Below are positions 1 to 6,233 of a stretch of DNA of 7,110 bases, in pieces. Location: NCBI GenBank assembly GCA_029268325.1, contig JAJUGC010000106.1, forward strand, positions 1 to 7,110. The letters are read 5' to 3'. Both the position numbers and the translations under genes were made by a program. Within the stretch, counting starts at the first letter, position 1. Each line of letters opens with the position of its first letter. Below the pieces are notes generated by a model. The model was given only the letters and a program-made list of their open reading frames with translations, was not told where the DNA came from and made no database searches. This DNA comes from Gammaproteobacteria bacterium (GTDB lineage Bacteria; Pseudomonadota; Gammaproteobacteria; Pseudomonadales; Oleiphilaceae).

Positions 1-2501
1 GCCTCATCCAGCTTTTTTTGCCAAGCCTCGAAGTGGCGGGCACTGACAATTTCAGCTGGAATCCGCTCATCATAAAACTGGAACAATACCTCTGGATCCA
101 CCAGGAGATCACGACGCCTGGACTTGGATTCCAACTCATCCACCTGATGGATCTGTTGTTGGTTATGATGAAAGAAGTCCGCCCGGGTATTGAGCTCCCC
201 TTCCACCAGTCCGTGGCGAATAAAAAGCTCCCGGGACAATACCGGGTCAATGCGACCAAAGCTGACCTTCCGGCGACTAACCAGCACCACCCCATACAGG
301 GACACCTGCTCATAGGCGACCACCTCGCCCCGCTTTTTCTCCCAATGGGGTTCCAGGTAGTTCCGCTTGACCAAATGTTGCGCCGCCCGCTCGATCCACT
401 CGGGTTCGACCCGCGCCACAGTACGGGCATACACCTTGGTCGTTTCGACAATCTCCGCTGCCAGAACCCATTTGGGTGTTTTTTTGAACAAGCCCGAGCC
501 CGGGTAGATGAAGAACTTCCGCCCGCGGGTCCCCAGGTATTCGCCCTTCTCGTCCTGAAAGCCGATCAAGGTGATATAGCCGCTGAGAATGGCACGGTGG
601 ATCAGCTCAAAAGAGCCTGGCTCAGTGTTTTCCTTCAGCCCAAGCTCCTGGCAGATCAAACGCAACTGCCGGTGCAGGTCGCGCCACTCACGCATTCGCA
701 AAAAGGACAGGAACTGTTTTTTACAAAGGGTTCTCAGTTGATTGGCACTGAGTTCCTGGCGCTGCTCCTCGAAATAATTCCAGAGATTAACCAGGCTCAG
801 GAAGTCGGAGTCCTTATCCTTCCAAACTCCATGGCGTTCGTCAGCCTGCTGCTGTTTATCCAGGGGCCGCTCCCTTGGATCCGGGATAGCCAAGGCGCTT
901 GCAATAACCAGGATCTCCCGCAAGCAACCCAGGCGCGCCGACTCCAACAACATCCGAGCGATCCGGGGATCTGCGGGAATTCGGGCCATTTGCCGCCCCA
1001 GTTCCGTGATCTGGCGCTGACTATCCACCGCCCCCAACTCTTCGAGCAACTTGTACCCGTCATTAATCAGGCGTCGGTCCGGGGCATCCACAAAGGGAAA
1101 GTCTTCAATGTTGCCAAGCCGCAGGTGGAGCATCTGCAGAACCACCGAGGCAAGGTTGGTACGCAGGATTTCCGCATCTGTGAACTCCGGCCGGTTATTG
1201 AAGTCCTCTTCGCTATAGAGGCGATAGCAGATCCCTTCAGCAACCCGTCCGCTTCGCCCCTTGCGCTGGTTGGCGCTGGCCTGGGAAATCGGCTCAATGG
1301 GTAAGCGCTGCACTTTAGAGCGGTAACTGTAACGGCTGATACGGGCCAAGCCCGGGTCTATCACATAGCGGATGCCAGGCACGGTCAGAGAGGTTTCCGC
1401 CACGTTCGTGGCCAGGATAATGCGTCGCCCCCGATGGGGCTGGAAAATACGGTTTTGTTCCTCGGCTGTCAGCCGGGCATAGAGCGGCAGCACTTCGGTG
1501 CCCGCCAGCTGGGCTTTGCGCAGGAACAGTGAAGTCTCCCGAATTTCCCGCTCCCCCACCATAAACACCAGAATGTCGCCCGGCAGACGATGCTGGCGCC
1601 GTTCTTCCTGTTCAATTTCCTCGACCACCTGCAAAATGGCCGACTGGATACTTAAGTCCGCGTCGCCATCATCCTCCAGGGAGGTCAACGGACGATAGCG
1701 AACCTCCACCGGATAGGTGCGGCCGGAGACCTCAATTATGGGAGCATCACCGAAGTGGCGGGAAAAGCGCTCCACATCAATGGTCGCCGAGGTGATGATA
1801 ACTTTCAGATCCGGGCGCTTGGGCAGGAGACGCCTCAAGTACCCCAACAGAAAGTCGATATTGAGGCTCCGCTCATGGGCCTCATCAATAATCAAGGTGT
1901 CATATTGGCTCAGAAAACGGTCACGCTGGGTTTCCGACAGGAGAATACCGTCCGTCATCAACTTGATCAGCGTATTGGCACTCACCTGGTCGGTAAAGCG
2001 AACCTGATAGCCCACCTGTTCTCCCAGCCCAACGCCTAGCTCTTGCGCAATTCTCTGAGCGACCGTACGGGCAGCGATTCGCCGGGGCTGGGTATGTCCA
2101 ATCCGCCCCAGAATTCCCCTTCCCGCCTCCAAGCAGATCTTGGGCAATTGAGTTGTCTTTCCCGAACCGGTTTCTCCCGCCACCACAATCACCTGATGGC
2201 TGAGCAAGGCGTCCCGGATTTCTTCCGCCTTGGCACTGATAGGCAACTCAGCCGGAAATGAAACCTTGGGAAGTGCCGCTCGGCGCTGTTCCACAACTTC
2301 AATGGATTGCTGAATAGCGTTTTCCAGACGCTCCAGGCGTTGTTGAGCCCGCGCATCCATCCGCCGAAAGCCTGCTAGCTTGGAAGACTCCCGCTGCAGA
2401 CGATAACGGTCACTGGCGAGCACCTGCTCCAAACCTGCTTCAAGCTGTTTCAGGCGCTGTCGAAACTCAGTCAATTCGATGGGTTGGTTAGAAACGGACA
2501 A
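1..2501 (-). CDS. hrpA: ATP-dependent RNA helicase HrpA, DEAH family (N-terminal part, runs off left edge)
   Basis: DEAH-box RNA helicase that uses NTP hydrolysis to remodel RNA or ribonucleoprotein in the cytoplasm; HrpA has been linked to mRNA processing and ribosome rescue. Reading the minus strand gives 833 uninterrupted codons of a protein that is usually about 1300 residues. An N-terminal charged, probably helical region (1-80) precedes RecA domain 1, with Walker A GETGSGKT at 109-116, DEAH at 206-209 and SAT at 238-240. RecA domain 2 holds ATNVAETS at 364-371 and motif VI QRKGRSGR at 412-419. Next come the helicase-associated and OB-fold regions (FKKTPKWVLAAEIVETTKVY), then the start of the C-terminal DUF3418-type region (KSRRRDLLVDPEVLFQFYDE), which separates HrpA from shorter DEAH helicases such as HrpB. 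The remaining C-terminus lies beyond the window. No ATG lies between the in-frame stop at 2513-2515 and the conserved region, so I chose TTG at 2499-2501. Motif VI has Ser417, where I recall Cys in E. coli HrpA. Family assignment is very secure. Confidence 0.96.
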   Translation of the reverse strand, partial: MSVSNQPIELTEFRQRLKQLEAGLEQVLASDRYRLQRESSKLAGFRRMDARAQQRLERLENAIQQSIEVVEQRRAALPKVSFPAELPISAKAEEIRDALLSHQVIVVAGETGSGKTTQLPKICLEAGRGILGRIGHTQPRRIAARTVAQRIAQELGVGLGEQVGYQVRFTDQVSANTLIKLMTDGILLSETQRDRFLSQYDTLIIDEAHERSLNIDFLLGYLRRLLPKRPDLKVIITSATIDVERFSRHFGDAPIIEVSGRTYPVEVRYRPLTSLEDDGDADLSIQSAILQVVEEIEQEERRQHRLPGDILVFMVGEREIRETSLFLRKAQLAGTEVLPLYARLTAEEQNRIFQPHRGRRIILATNVAETSLTVPGIRYVIDPGLARISRYSYRSKVQRLPIEPISQASANQRKGRSGRVAEGICYRLYSEEDFNNRPEFTDAEILRTNLASVVLQMLHLRLGNIEDFPFVDAPDRRLINDGYKLLEELGAVDSQRQITELGRQMARIPADPRIARMLLESARLGCLREILVIASALAIPDPRERPLDKQQQADERHGVWKDKDSDFLSLVNLWNYFEEQRQELSANQLRTLCKKQFLSFLRMREWRDLHRQLRLICQELGLKENTEPGSFELIHRAILSGYITLIGFQDEKGEYLGTRGRKFFIYPGSGLFKKTPKWVLAAEIVETTKVYARTVARVEPEWIERAAQHLVKRNYLEPHWEKKRGEVVAYEQVSLYGVVLVSRRKVSFGRIDPVLSRELFIRHGLVEGELNTRADFFHHNQQQIHQVDELESKSRRRDLLVDPEVLFQFYDERIPAEIVSARHFEAWQKKLDE

Positions 2502-2507
2502 TATCAA

Positions 2508-2511
2508 CCTC
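2508..2511 (-). promoter_or_regulatory. Ribosome binding site deciding the hrpA TTG start
   Basis: On the minus strand GAGG lies 6 bases before TTG at 2499-2501, a normal Shine-Dalgarno spacing. Two other in-frame TTG codons (starting at 2513 and 2507) sit just after the stop and overlap or flank this GAGG, so they have no such site. The first in-frame ATG lies about 50 codons in, beyond the start of the helical region. Confidence 0.55.
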
Positions 2512-2534
2512 AATCACGAGCCTTTTATGTTCGA

Positions 2535-2588
2535 TCATTTCATCAGCCGCCGGACAGGCTTAGACATACCAGCCAGCACGGTAGGCAT
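2535..2588 (-). CDS. Possible small ORF (17 codons) in the hrpA leader
   Basis: Reading leftward, ATG at 2586-2588 opens a 17-residue frame, MPTVLAGMSKPVRRLMK, ending in TGA at 2535-2537, 33 bases before the hrpA start. The GGAG core within GGGAGAAGG (2593-2601) is 8 bases upstream, an ideal ribosome binding distance. The peptide is short and basic, with no recognisable motif. It could be a leader peptide, a small protein, or chance. An alternative start at 2592 in another frame gives a 10-residue peptide. I recognise no family; support is limited to the ribosome binding site and the location. Confidence 0.2.
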   Translation of the reverse strand: MPTVLAGMSKPVRRLMK

Positions 2589-2668
2589 GCATCCTTCTCC
2601 CACTTGCCTCCCTGACCTATCCATCTGCCAATGAAACAATTTCTCAATAAATAGGGATTTTTAAAGCA

Positions 2669-2695
2669 AAAAACCCTGCCTAAAGCAGGGTTTTT
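2669..2695 (-). terminator. Rho-independent terminator downstream of fadD
   Basis: A perfect 11-bp inverted repeat (AAAAACCCTGC / GCAGGGTTTTT) with a 5-base loop begins 15 bases past the fadD stop. On the minus strand the 3' arm ends in a run of six T, as expected for intrinsic termination. It separates fadD transcription from hrpA, which reads the same way and so probably needs its own promoter in 2502-2668. I saw no convincing -35/-10 pair there. Confidence 0.85.
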
Positions 2696-2709
2696 CGCGT
2701 GCCTATGGT

Positions 2710-4398
2710 TTAGGCTGCAGCAGTTTTCTGCTTTTTCAGCTCTTCATCGCGAAGTTCACGACGGAGAATCTTACCGACGTTTGTCTTCGGCAACTCTTCA
2801 CGGAACTCGATGTACTTGGGCATCTTGTAGCCGGTCAGGCGCTGCTTGCAGAACTCGCGCAGTTCGCTTTCTTTCAGGTTCGGATTGCGGCGAATCACGA
2901 AGATTTTCACAACTTCACCGCTCTTGTCATCAGGCACACCGATGGCTGCACACTCCAGCACATCCGGATGGCTTGCTACCACGTCTTCCACTTCGTTCGG
3001 GTAAACGTTGAAGCCAGACACCAGGATCATGTCTTTCTTACGGTCCACGATCTTGATGTAGCCATCTTCCTGGATCAGGGCAATGTCACCAGTTTTAAGC
3101 CAGCCGTCAGGGGTCATGGTCTTGGCGGTCTCATCCGGGCGCTGCCAGTAACCCTTCATCACTTGAGGACCTTTCACGCACAGCTCACCAACCTCTCCGA
3201 TGGGCAGGTCGTTGCCTTCGTCATCAATGACCTTGACCTGGGTGCTCGGAACCGGCAGACCAATGGTTCCCACCTGAATGGCACCAAGCTGGTTCACGCT
3301 GACAACCGGGGAGGTTTCGGTCATGCCGTAGCCTTCGGAGATATCACAACCGGTTACTTTCTTCCACATTCTGGCAGCTTCAGTGGTGAGCGCCATACCG
3401 CCGGAGACGGTCATCTTCATGTGGGAGAAATCCAGCTCCTGGAAGTCTTTACGGTTACACAGGGCTACAAACAAGGTATTGAGGCCCAGGAACGCGGAGA
3501 ACTTCCACTTTTTCAGCTCTTTGATAAAGCCGTCGATATCCCGTGGGTTGGGGATCAGAACACTGTGACAGCCGGACTCAACCATCACGCCACAGTTAAC
3601 AGTGAAAGAGTAGATGTGGTACAGCGGCAGCGGAGCAATACAGACTTCCTTGCCCTCTTCCAGGGTTGCAGTCAGTACGGGCTTGACTTGCAGCAGGTTG
3701 GCGACCAGGTTTTGCTGGGTCAGCATGGCACCTTTGGCCACACCAGTGGTACCACCGGTATATTGCAGCACCGCCAGATCTTCCAAGCCAACCTTCACCG
3801 GCGTAAAGTTGCGCTTGGCGCCCAACTGCATGGCCTTGGTAAAGGGAATGGCTTTCGGCAGGTTGTAGGCAGGCACCATCTTCTTGATGTACTTGACCGC
3901 CGCATTCATGATCGCGCGCTTCACCGGCTTATGCATGTCGGCGATTTCGGTAACAATCACGGTTTCAATGCCGGTGTTGGGAAGGACTTCCTCAGCCAAG
4001 TGGGCCATGTTAGCCAAAACAACCAGGGCTTTTGCACCGGAGTCGTTAAACTGGTGCTCCATTTCGCGCTTGGTGTACAGGGGGTTGGTGTTCACCACAA
4101 CCAAGCCAGCCCGCATCGCACCAAAGACCACAACCGGATATTGCACCAGGTTAGGCATTTGAATCGCGATACGATCCCCGGGCTTCAGATTCGTTTCGTT
4201 CTGTAGGAAGCTCGCGAAGTCACGACTCAGTTTATCCAGCTCCGCGTAGGTGATGGTGACGCCAATCGCGCTGAAGGCCGGATTGTTCGCAAACTTTTTG
4301 CAAGACTTTTCCAACATGTCAACGATCGAGCTATATTGCTTGACGTCGACCTCCGAAGGCATCCCGGGCGGATATTTGTCCTTGAAAAAGTTCTCCAT
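2710..4398 (-). CDS. fadD: Long-chain-fatty-acid--CoA ligase FadD
   Basis: Acyl-CoA synthetase that activates long-chain fatty acids with ATP and CoA through an acyl-AMP intermediate, at the inner face of the cytoplasmic membrane. It feeds beta-oxidation and phospholipid synthesis. The 562 residues match the usual length (E. coli FadD is 561). The adenylate-forming motifs are in order: P-loop YTGGTTGVAKG (213-223), GYGMTE (356-361), the adenine/hinge segment DGWLKTGD (431-438), the fatty-acyl-CoA synthetase signature with VDRKKDMILVSGFNVYP (451-467), and C-terminal NVGK with catalytic Lys543. The start ATG has AGGAG 7 bases upstream (4406-4410). The C-terminus ends in a short Lys/Ala tail (KKQKTAAA). 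It is transcribed divergently from the hydrolase gene at 4628, with 229 bases between them, and ends at a strong hairpin. Substrate chain length cannot be read from the sequence. Some relatives carry two tandem fadD genes; only one is here. Confidence 0.96.
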   Translation of the reverse strand: MENFFKDKYPPGMPSEVDVKQYSSIVDMLEKSCKKFANNPAFSAIGVTITYAELDKLSRDFASFLQNETNLKPGDRIAIQMPNLVQYPVVVFGAMRAGLVVVNTNPLYTKREMEHQFNDSGAKALVVLANMAHLAEEVLPNTGIETVIVTEIADMHKPVKRAIMNAAVKYIKKMVPAYNLPKAIPFTKAMQLGAKRNFTPVKVGLEDLAVLQYTGGTTGVAKGAMLTQQNLVANLLQVKPVLTATLEEGKEVCIAPLPLYHIYSFTVNCGVMVESGCHSVLIPNPRDIDGFIKELKKWKFSAFLGLNTLFVALCNRKDFQELDFSHMKMTVSGGMALTTEAARMWKKVTGCDISEGYGMTETSPVVSVNQLGAIQVGTIGLPVPSTQVKVIDDEGNDLPIGEVGELCVKGPQVMKGYWQRPDETAKTMTPDGWLKTGDIALIQEDGYIKIVDRKKDMILVSGFNVYPNEVEDVVASHPDVLECAAIGVPDDKSGEVVKIFVIRRNPNLKESELREFCKQRLTGYKMPKYIEFREELPKTNVGKILRRELRDEELKKQKTAAA

Positions 4399-4447
4399 AT
4401 CACTTCTCCTGTCCAGACTAACTTCTCGTTATTTGAATTAGTTAATA

Positions 4448-4453
4448 ATTATA
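4448..4453 (-). promoter_or_regulatory. Likely -10 box of the fadD promoter
   Basis: Reading leftward, this is a perfect TATAAT about 50 bases before the fadD start codon, which would give an mRNA leader of roughly 40 bases. At 17-base spacing the -35 position (4471-4476) reads ACGCCG, unlike TTGACA, and there is no TG extension of the -10. The promoter may therefore be weak or activator-dependent. AT-rich spacers produce such hexamers by chance, so this is a moderate call. Confidence 0.45.
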
Positions 4454-4465
4454 CTGAGCGTATAA
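4449..4465. promoter_or_regulatory. 17-bp dyad overlapping the fadD -10 box (possible operator)
   Basis: The sequence is TTATAC, 5 bases (TGAGC), then GTATAA: perfect 6-bp half-sites. The left half overlaps the TATAAT of the fadD promoter, so a bound repressor would block RNA polymerase. The symmetry and size would suit a dimeric repressor of TetR or GntR type, as commonly found controlling fatty acid genes, but it does not match the FadR or PsrA consensus as I know them. The half-sites resemble -10 boxes themselves, so the dyad could be incidental. Confidence 0.35.
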
Positions 4466-4538
4466 ATTTGCGGCGTAAGAATACCAGTTTCGAAGCCTAT
4501 GTTATAGCCACCACTCACCAAAAAGACGCCGCTTTTCA

Positions 4539-4559
4539 TAGTAAGCACCGTTAGTAAGC
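4539..4559. repeat. Short direct repeat TAGTAAGC x2
   Basis: TAGTAAGC occurs at 4539-4546 and again at 4552-4559, a 13-base period with ACCGT between the copies. It lies in the fadD/hydrolase divergent region, 69-89 bases before the hydrolase start. Tandem half-sites like this can bind an activator, but two 8-base copies are not strong evidence. No clear plus-strand promoter was found near it. Confidence 0.3.
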
Positions 4560-4612
4560 GCCTAAAAACCACCTGACGGATATTCAAAACCTACCAACTT
4601 GCGCTCAAAGAT

Positions 4613-4618
4613 AAGGAG
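4613..4618 (+). promoter_or_regulatory. Ribosome binding site of the hydrolase gene
   Basis: AAGGAG, a strong Shine-Dalgarno match, lies 9 bases before the ATG at 4628 and supports that start. Confidence 0.75.
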
Positions 4619-4627
4619 ATCACTCCA

Positions 4628-5584
4628 ATGATTGCCACTGATATCCGCCTGCCCTCACAAGACGGACATAGCATTTTTATCCGTATCTGGCAGCCCTCCC
4701 AGGGCGAGATAAAAGGTATCATCAAAATTGCCCATGGCATGGCCGAGCACAGCGGACGCTACTCAGAACTGGCCAATTACCTTGTGACGGCAGGCTACGC
4801 AGTCATTGCCCACGACCACCGGGGCCATGGACAGAGCATCCAGCAGGGCCTTGCTGGGCACTATGGGGACAATAATGGCTGGGACTTGGTCATCAGCGAT
4901 ATGGGAGCTGTCTCACAGTTTGCCCGCACCGAGTTTCCCGAAGCGCCCTTGTTCGAGCTGGGCCACAGCATGGGCTCCTTTATCCTCCAGCAGTACCTGA
5001 TCAGGGAGCAGCCGATGATTGCAGGCATTATCCTGTCGGGCTCCAACTATTCATCCCCTTTCAAGTATCTCGCAGCGCGACCGGTCGCTCAACTGGAATG
5101 CAAGCGCCAAGGCAAGCATGGCCATAGCCCCCTCATTCGCCATTTGAGTTTTGGCTCCTTCAACAACCGCTTCAAACCTGCACGGACCCAGTTTGATTGG
5201 CTCTCGAGAGATCCAGAACAGGTTGATGCTTATATCCAGGACCCACTCTGCGGTTTCGATTGCACCAATCAACTCTGGCTTGACTTGCTCGGTGGTCTGA
5301 CGGAAATTTCACGCCCCCGGGCCCTTCGACGGATCCCTGACGTGCCGATTTTTATTTTGGGAGGCAGCCTGGATCCGGTCGGCCAGCAGGGCCAAGGGTT
5401 AAAAAAACTGGCAAAGGTACTGCAGGCCACCGGCCACCGTAGCGTTGAGCTCAAACTCTACCCGGAAGGCCGCCACGAGATGTTCAATGAGACAAACCGA
5501 CAAGAAGTTTTTTGTGACCTGCATCACTGGCTGGACCGCCAGCTGGTGTCAAAGAGCAAAATCAACTCTGCCAGAAGCGCATAA
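4628..5584 (+). CDS. Alpha/beta hydrolase, monoacylglycerol lipase / lysophospholipase-like
   Basis: Serine hydrolase of the Hydrolase_4 group, which includes monoacylglycerol lipases and PldB-type lysophospholipases. These cleave an acyl ester to release a free fatty acid. The 318 residues show the family landmarks: the oxyanion-side HGMAEHSGRY (36-45), AHDHRGHGQS (61-70), nucleophile elbow GHSMG with Ser114 (112-116), acid Asp249 in GGSLDP, and His283 in GRHEMF. The triad is therefore complete. A lid region (about 140-230) separates core strands. I see no signal peptide or membrane segment, so the enzyme is probably cytoplasmic. It is divergent from fadD and 67 bases ahead of the MaoC-type gene on the same strand, so those two are likely cotranscribed. 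The placement suggests it supplies fatty acids for FadD. The exact substrate (monoglyceride, lysophospholipid or another ester) cannot be decided from sequence. Confidence 0.88.
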   Translation: MIATDIRLPSQDGHSIFIRIWQPSQGEIKGIIKIAHGMAEHSGRYSELANYLVTAGYAVIAHDHRGHGQSIQQGLAGHYGDNNGWDLVISDMGAVSQFARTEFPEAPLFELGHSMGSFILQQYLIREQPMIAGIILSGSNYSSPFKYLAARPVAQLECKRQGKHGHSPLIRHLSFGSFNNRFKPARTQFDWLSRDPEQVDAYIQDPLCGFDCTNQLWLDLLGGLTEISRPRALRRIPDVPIFILGGSLDPVGQQGQGLKKLAKVLQATGHRSVELKLYPEGRHEMFNETNRQEVFCDLHHWLDRQLVSKSKINSARSA

Positions 5585-5651
5585 TTCGAGATTTATGCTA
5601 TTCATTTAACAGGCTAATTTTGTAATCGACCATTCCAAAACAGGCCCTACT

Positions 5652-6131
5652 ATGGAAGCAATGGAAAACCTTACCTATGACGAGTTGCAGATTGGCGACT
5701 CAGCAACCTACACCCGTACCCTGACGGAGGAAGAGCTGGTGCTGTTCGCCGCCGTATCCGGCGACGTCAACCCCGTCCACTTAGATCCCCAGTACGCCAG
5801 CAAAACCATCTTCAAGGAACGGATTGCCCACGGCATGTGGTCCGGCGCCCTCATTTCCGCAGCGCTGGCCACCATTATGCCGGGCCCGGGCACCATCTAC
5901 CTGGAGCAAAGCCTGAGCTTTAAGCGTCCCGTTAGACTCAACGATACCTTGCAAGTCCGGATCACGGTTGCAGCCAAGGAGCCCAAGGGCCGAGTCGTGC
6001 TGGACTGTGAAATCGTCAATCAAAATGATGAGGTGGTGGTAACCGGCCAGGCGAAAGTGATCGCCCCGAGCGAGAAGATCAAACTGGAGCGTCCCAGCCT
6101 GCCCCGGATCAGCATTGGCGAGTCTTCCTAA
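5652..6131 (+). CDS. MaoC-like dehydratase, probable (R)-specific enoyl-CoA hydratase
   Basis: A 159-residue single hot-dog domain of the MaoC/PhaJ type. PhaJ enzymes hydrate trans-2-enoyl-CoA to (R)-3-hydroxyacyl-CoA, diverting beta-oxidation intermediates to polyhydroxyalkanoate. The hydratase signature is clear: FAAVSGDVNPVHLDPQYA (32-49), with putative catalytic Asp38 and His43 at the five-residue spacing of Aeromonas PhaJ, followed by IAHGMWSGALISA (58-70) of the central helix region. Length is slightly above the roughly 135-160 typical of PhaJ, through a short polar C-terminal tail. Two starts are possible: ATG at 5652 (weak CAGG upstream) or ATG at 5661, three codons in; I kept the longer. 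It sits 67 bases after the hydrolase and ends before a strong hairpin. From memory a PhaJ-type gene also neighbours hrpA/fadD/hydrolase in Pseudomonas. Similar domains act on other acyl-CoAs or in acyltransferase fusions, so substrate and role are inferred. Confidence 0.85.
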   Translation: MEAMENLTYDELQIGDSATYTRTLTEEELVLFAAVSGDVNPVHLDPQYASKTIFKERIAHGMWSGALISAALATIMPGPGTIYLEQSLSFKRPVRLNDTLQVRITVAAKEPKGRVVLDCEIVNQNDEVVVTGQAKVIAPSEKIKLERPSLPRISIGESS

Positions 6132-6147
6132 GACCGCGAATTTAATC

Positions 6148-6174
6148 AGAAAAGGGGCTTGCCGCCCCTTTTCT
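6148..6174 (+). terminator. Rho-independent terminator, possibly bidirectional
   Basis: A perfect 11-bp inverted repeat (AGAAAAGGGGC / GCCCCTTTTCT) with loop TTGCC, followed on the plus strand by TATTTTT. It lies 16 bases after the MaoC-type gene and 59 bases past the stop of the convergent gene at 6234. The minus strand has only the T-rich 3' arm itself, so termination is likely stronger on the plus strand. Confidence 0.85.
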
Positions 6175-6233
6175 TATTTTTCAGATTGCGTTTTCAGCCC
6201 TAACATCACTGACCGGTCATTCAGAAACCGACC

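Noticed and set aside
18..1304. 428-codon plus-strand open frame
   Set aside because: It lies antisense to the hrpA coding region, which has all helicase motifs in order. The plus-strand translation shows no recognisable domain.
2968..4206. 412-codon plus-strand open frame
   Set aside because: It is the antisense shadow of fadD. It is His/Gln/Val-rich, with no recognisable domain, as expected of reverse-complement codons.
4483..4489. AACTGGT (minus strand), resembling a FadR half-site upstream of fadD
   Set aside because: The partner half is absent: TGG is followed after five bases by TTA rather than CCA. A single 7-base half-site is likely chance.
4486..4494. GAAAC (minus strand) as part of a PsrA-type site
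   Set aside because: The second half GTTTC/GTTTG is missing at the expected spacing.
5585..5651. Separate promoter for the MaoC-type gene (TATGCT at 5594-5599)
   Set aside because: There is no -35 match at 16-18 base spacing. The short gap on the same strand fits cotranscription with the hydrolase.
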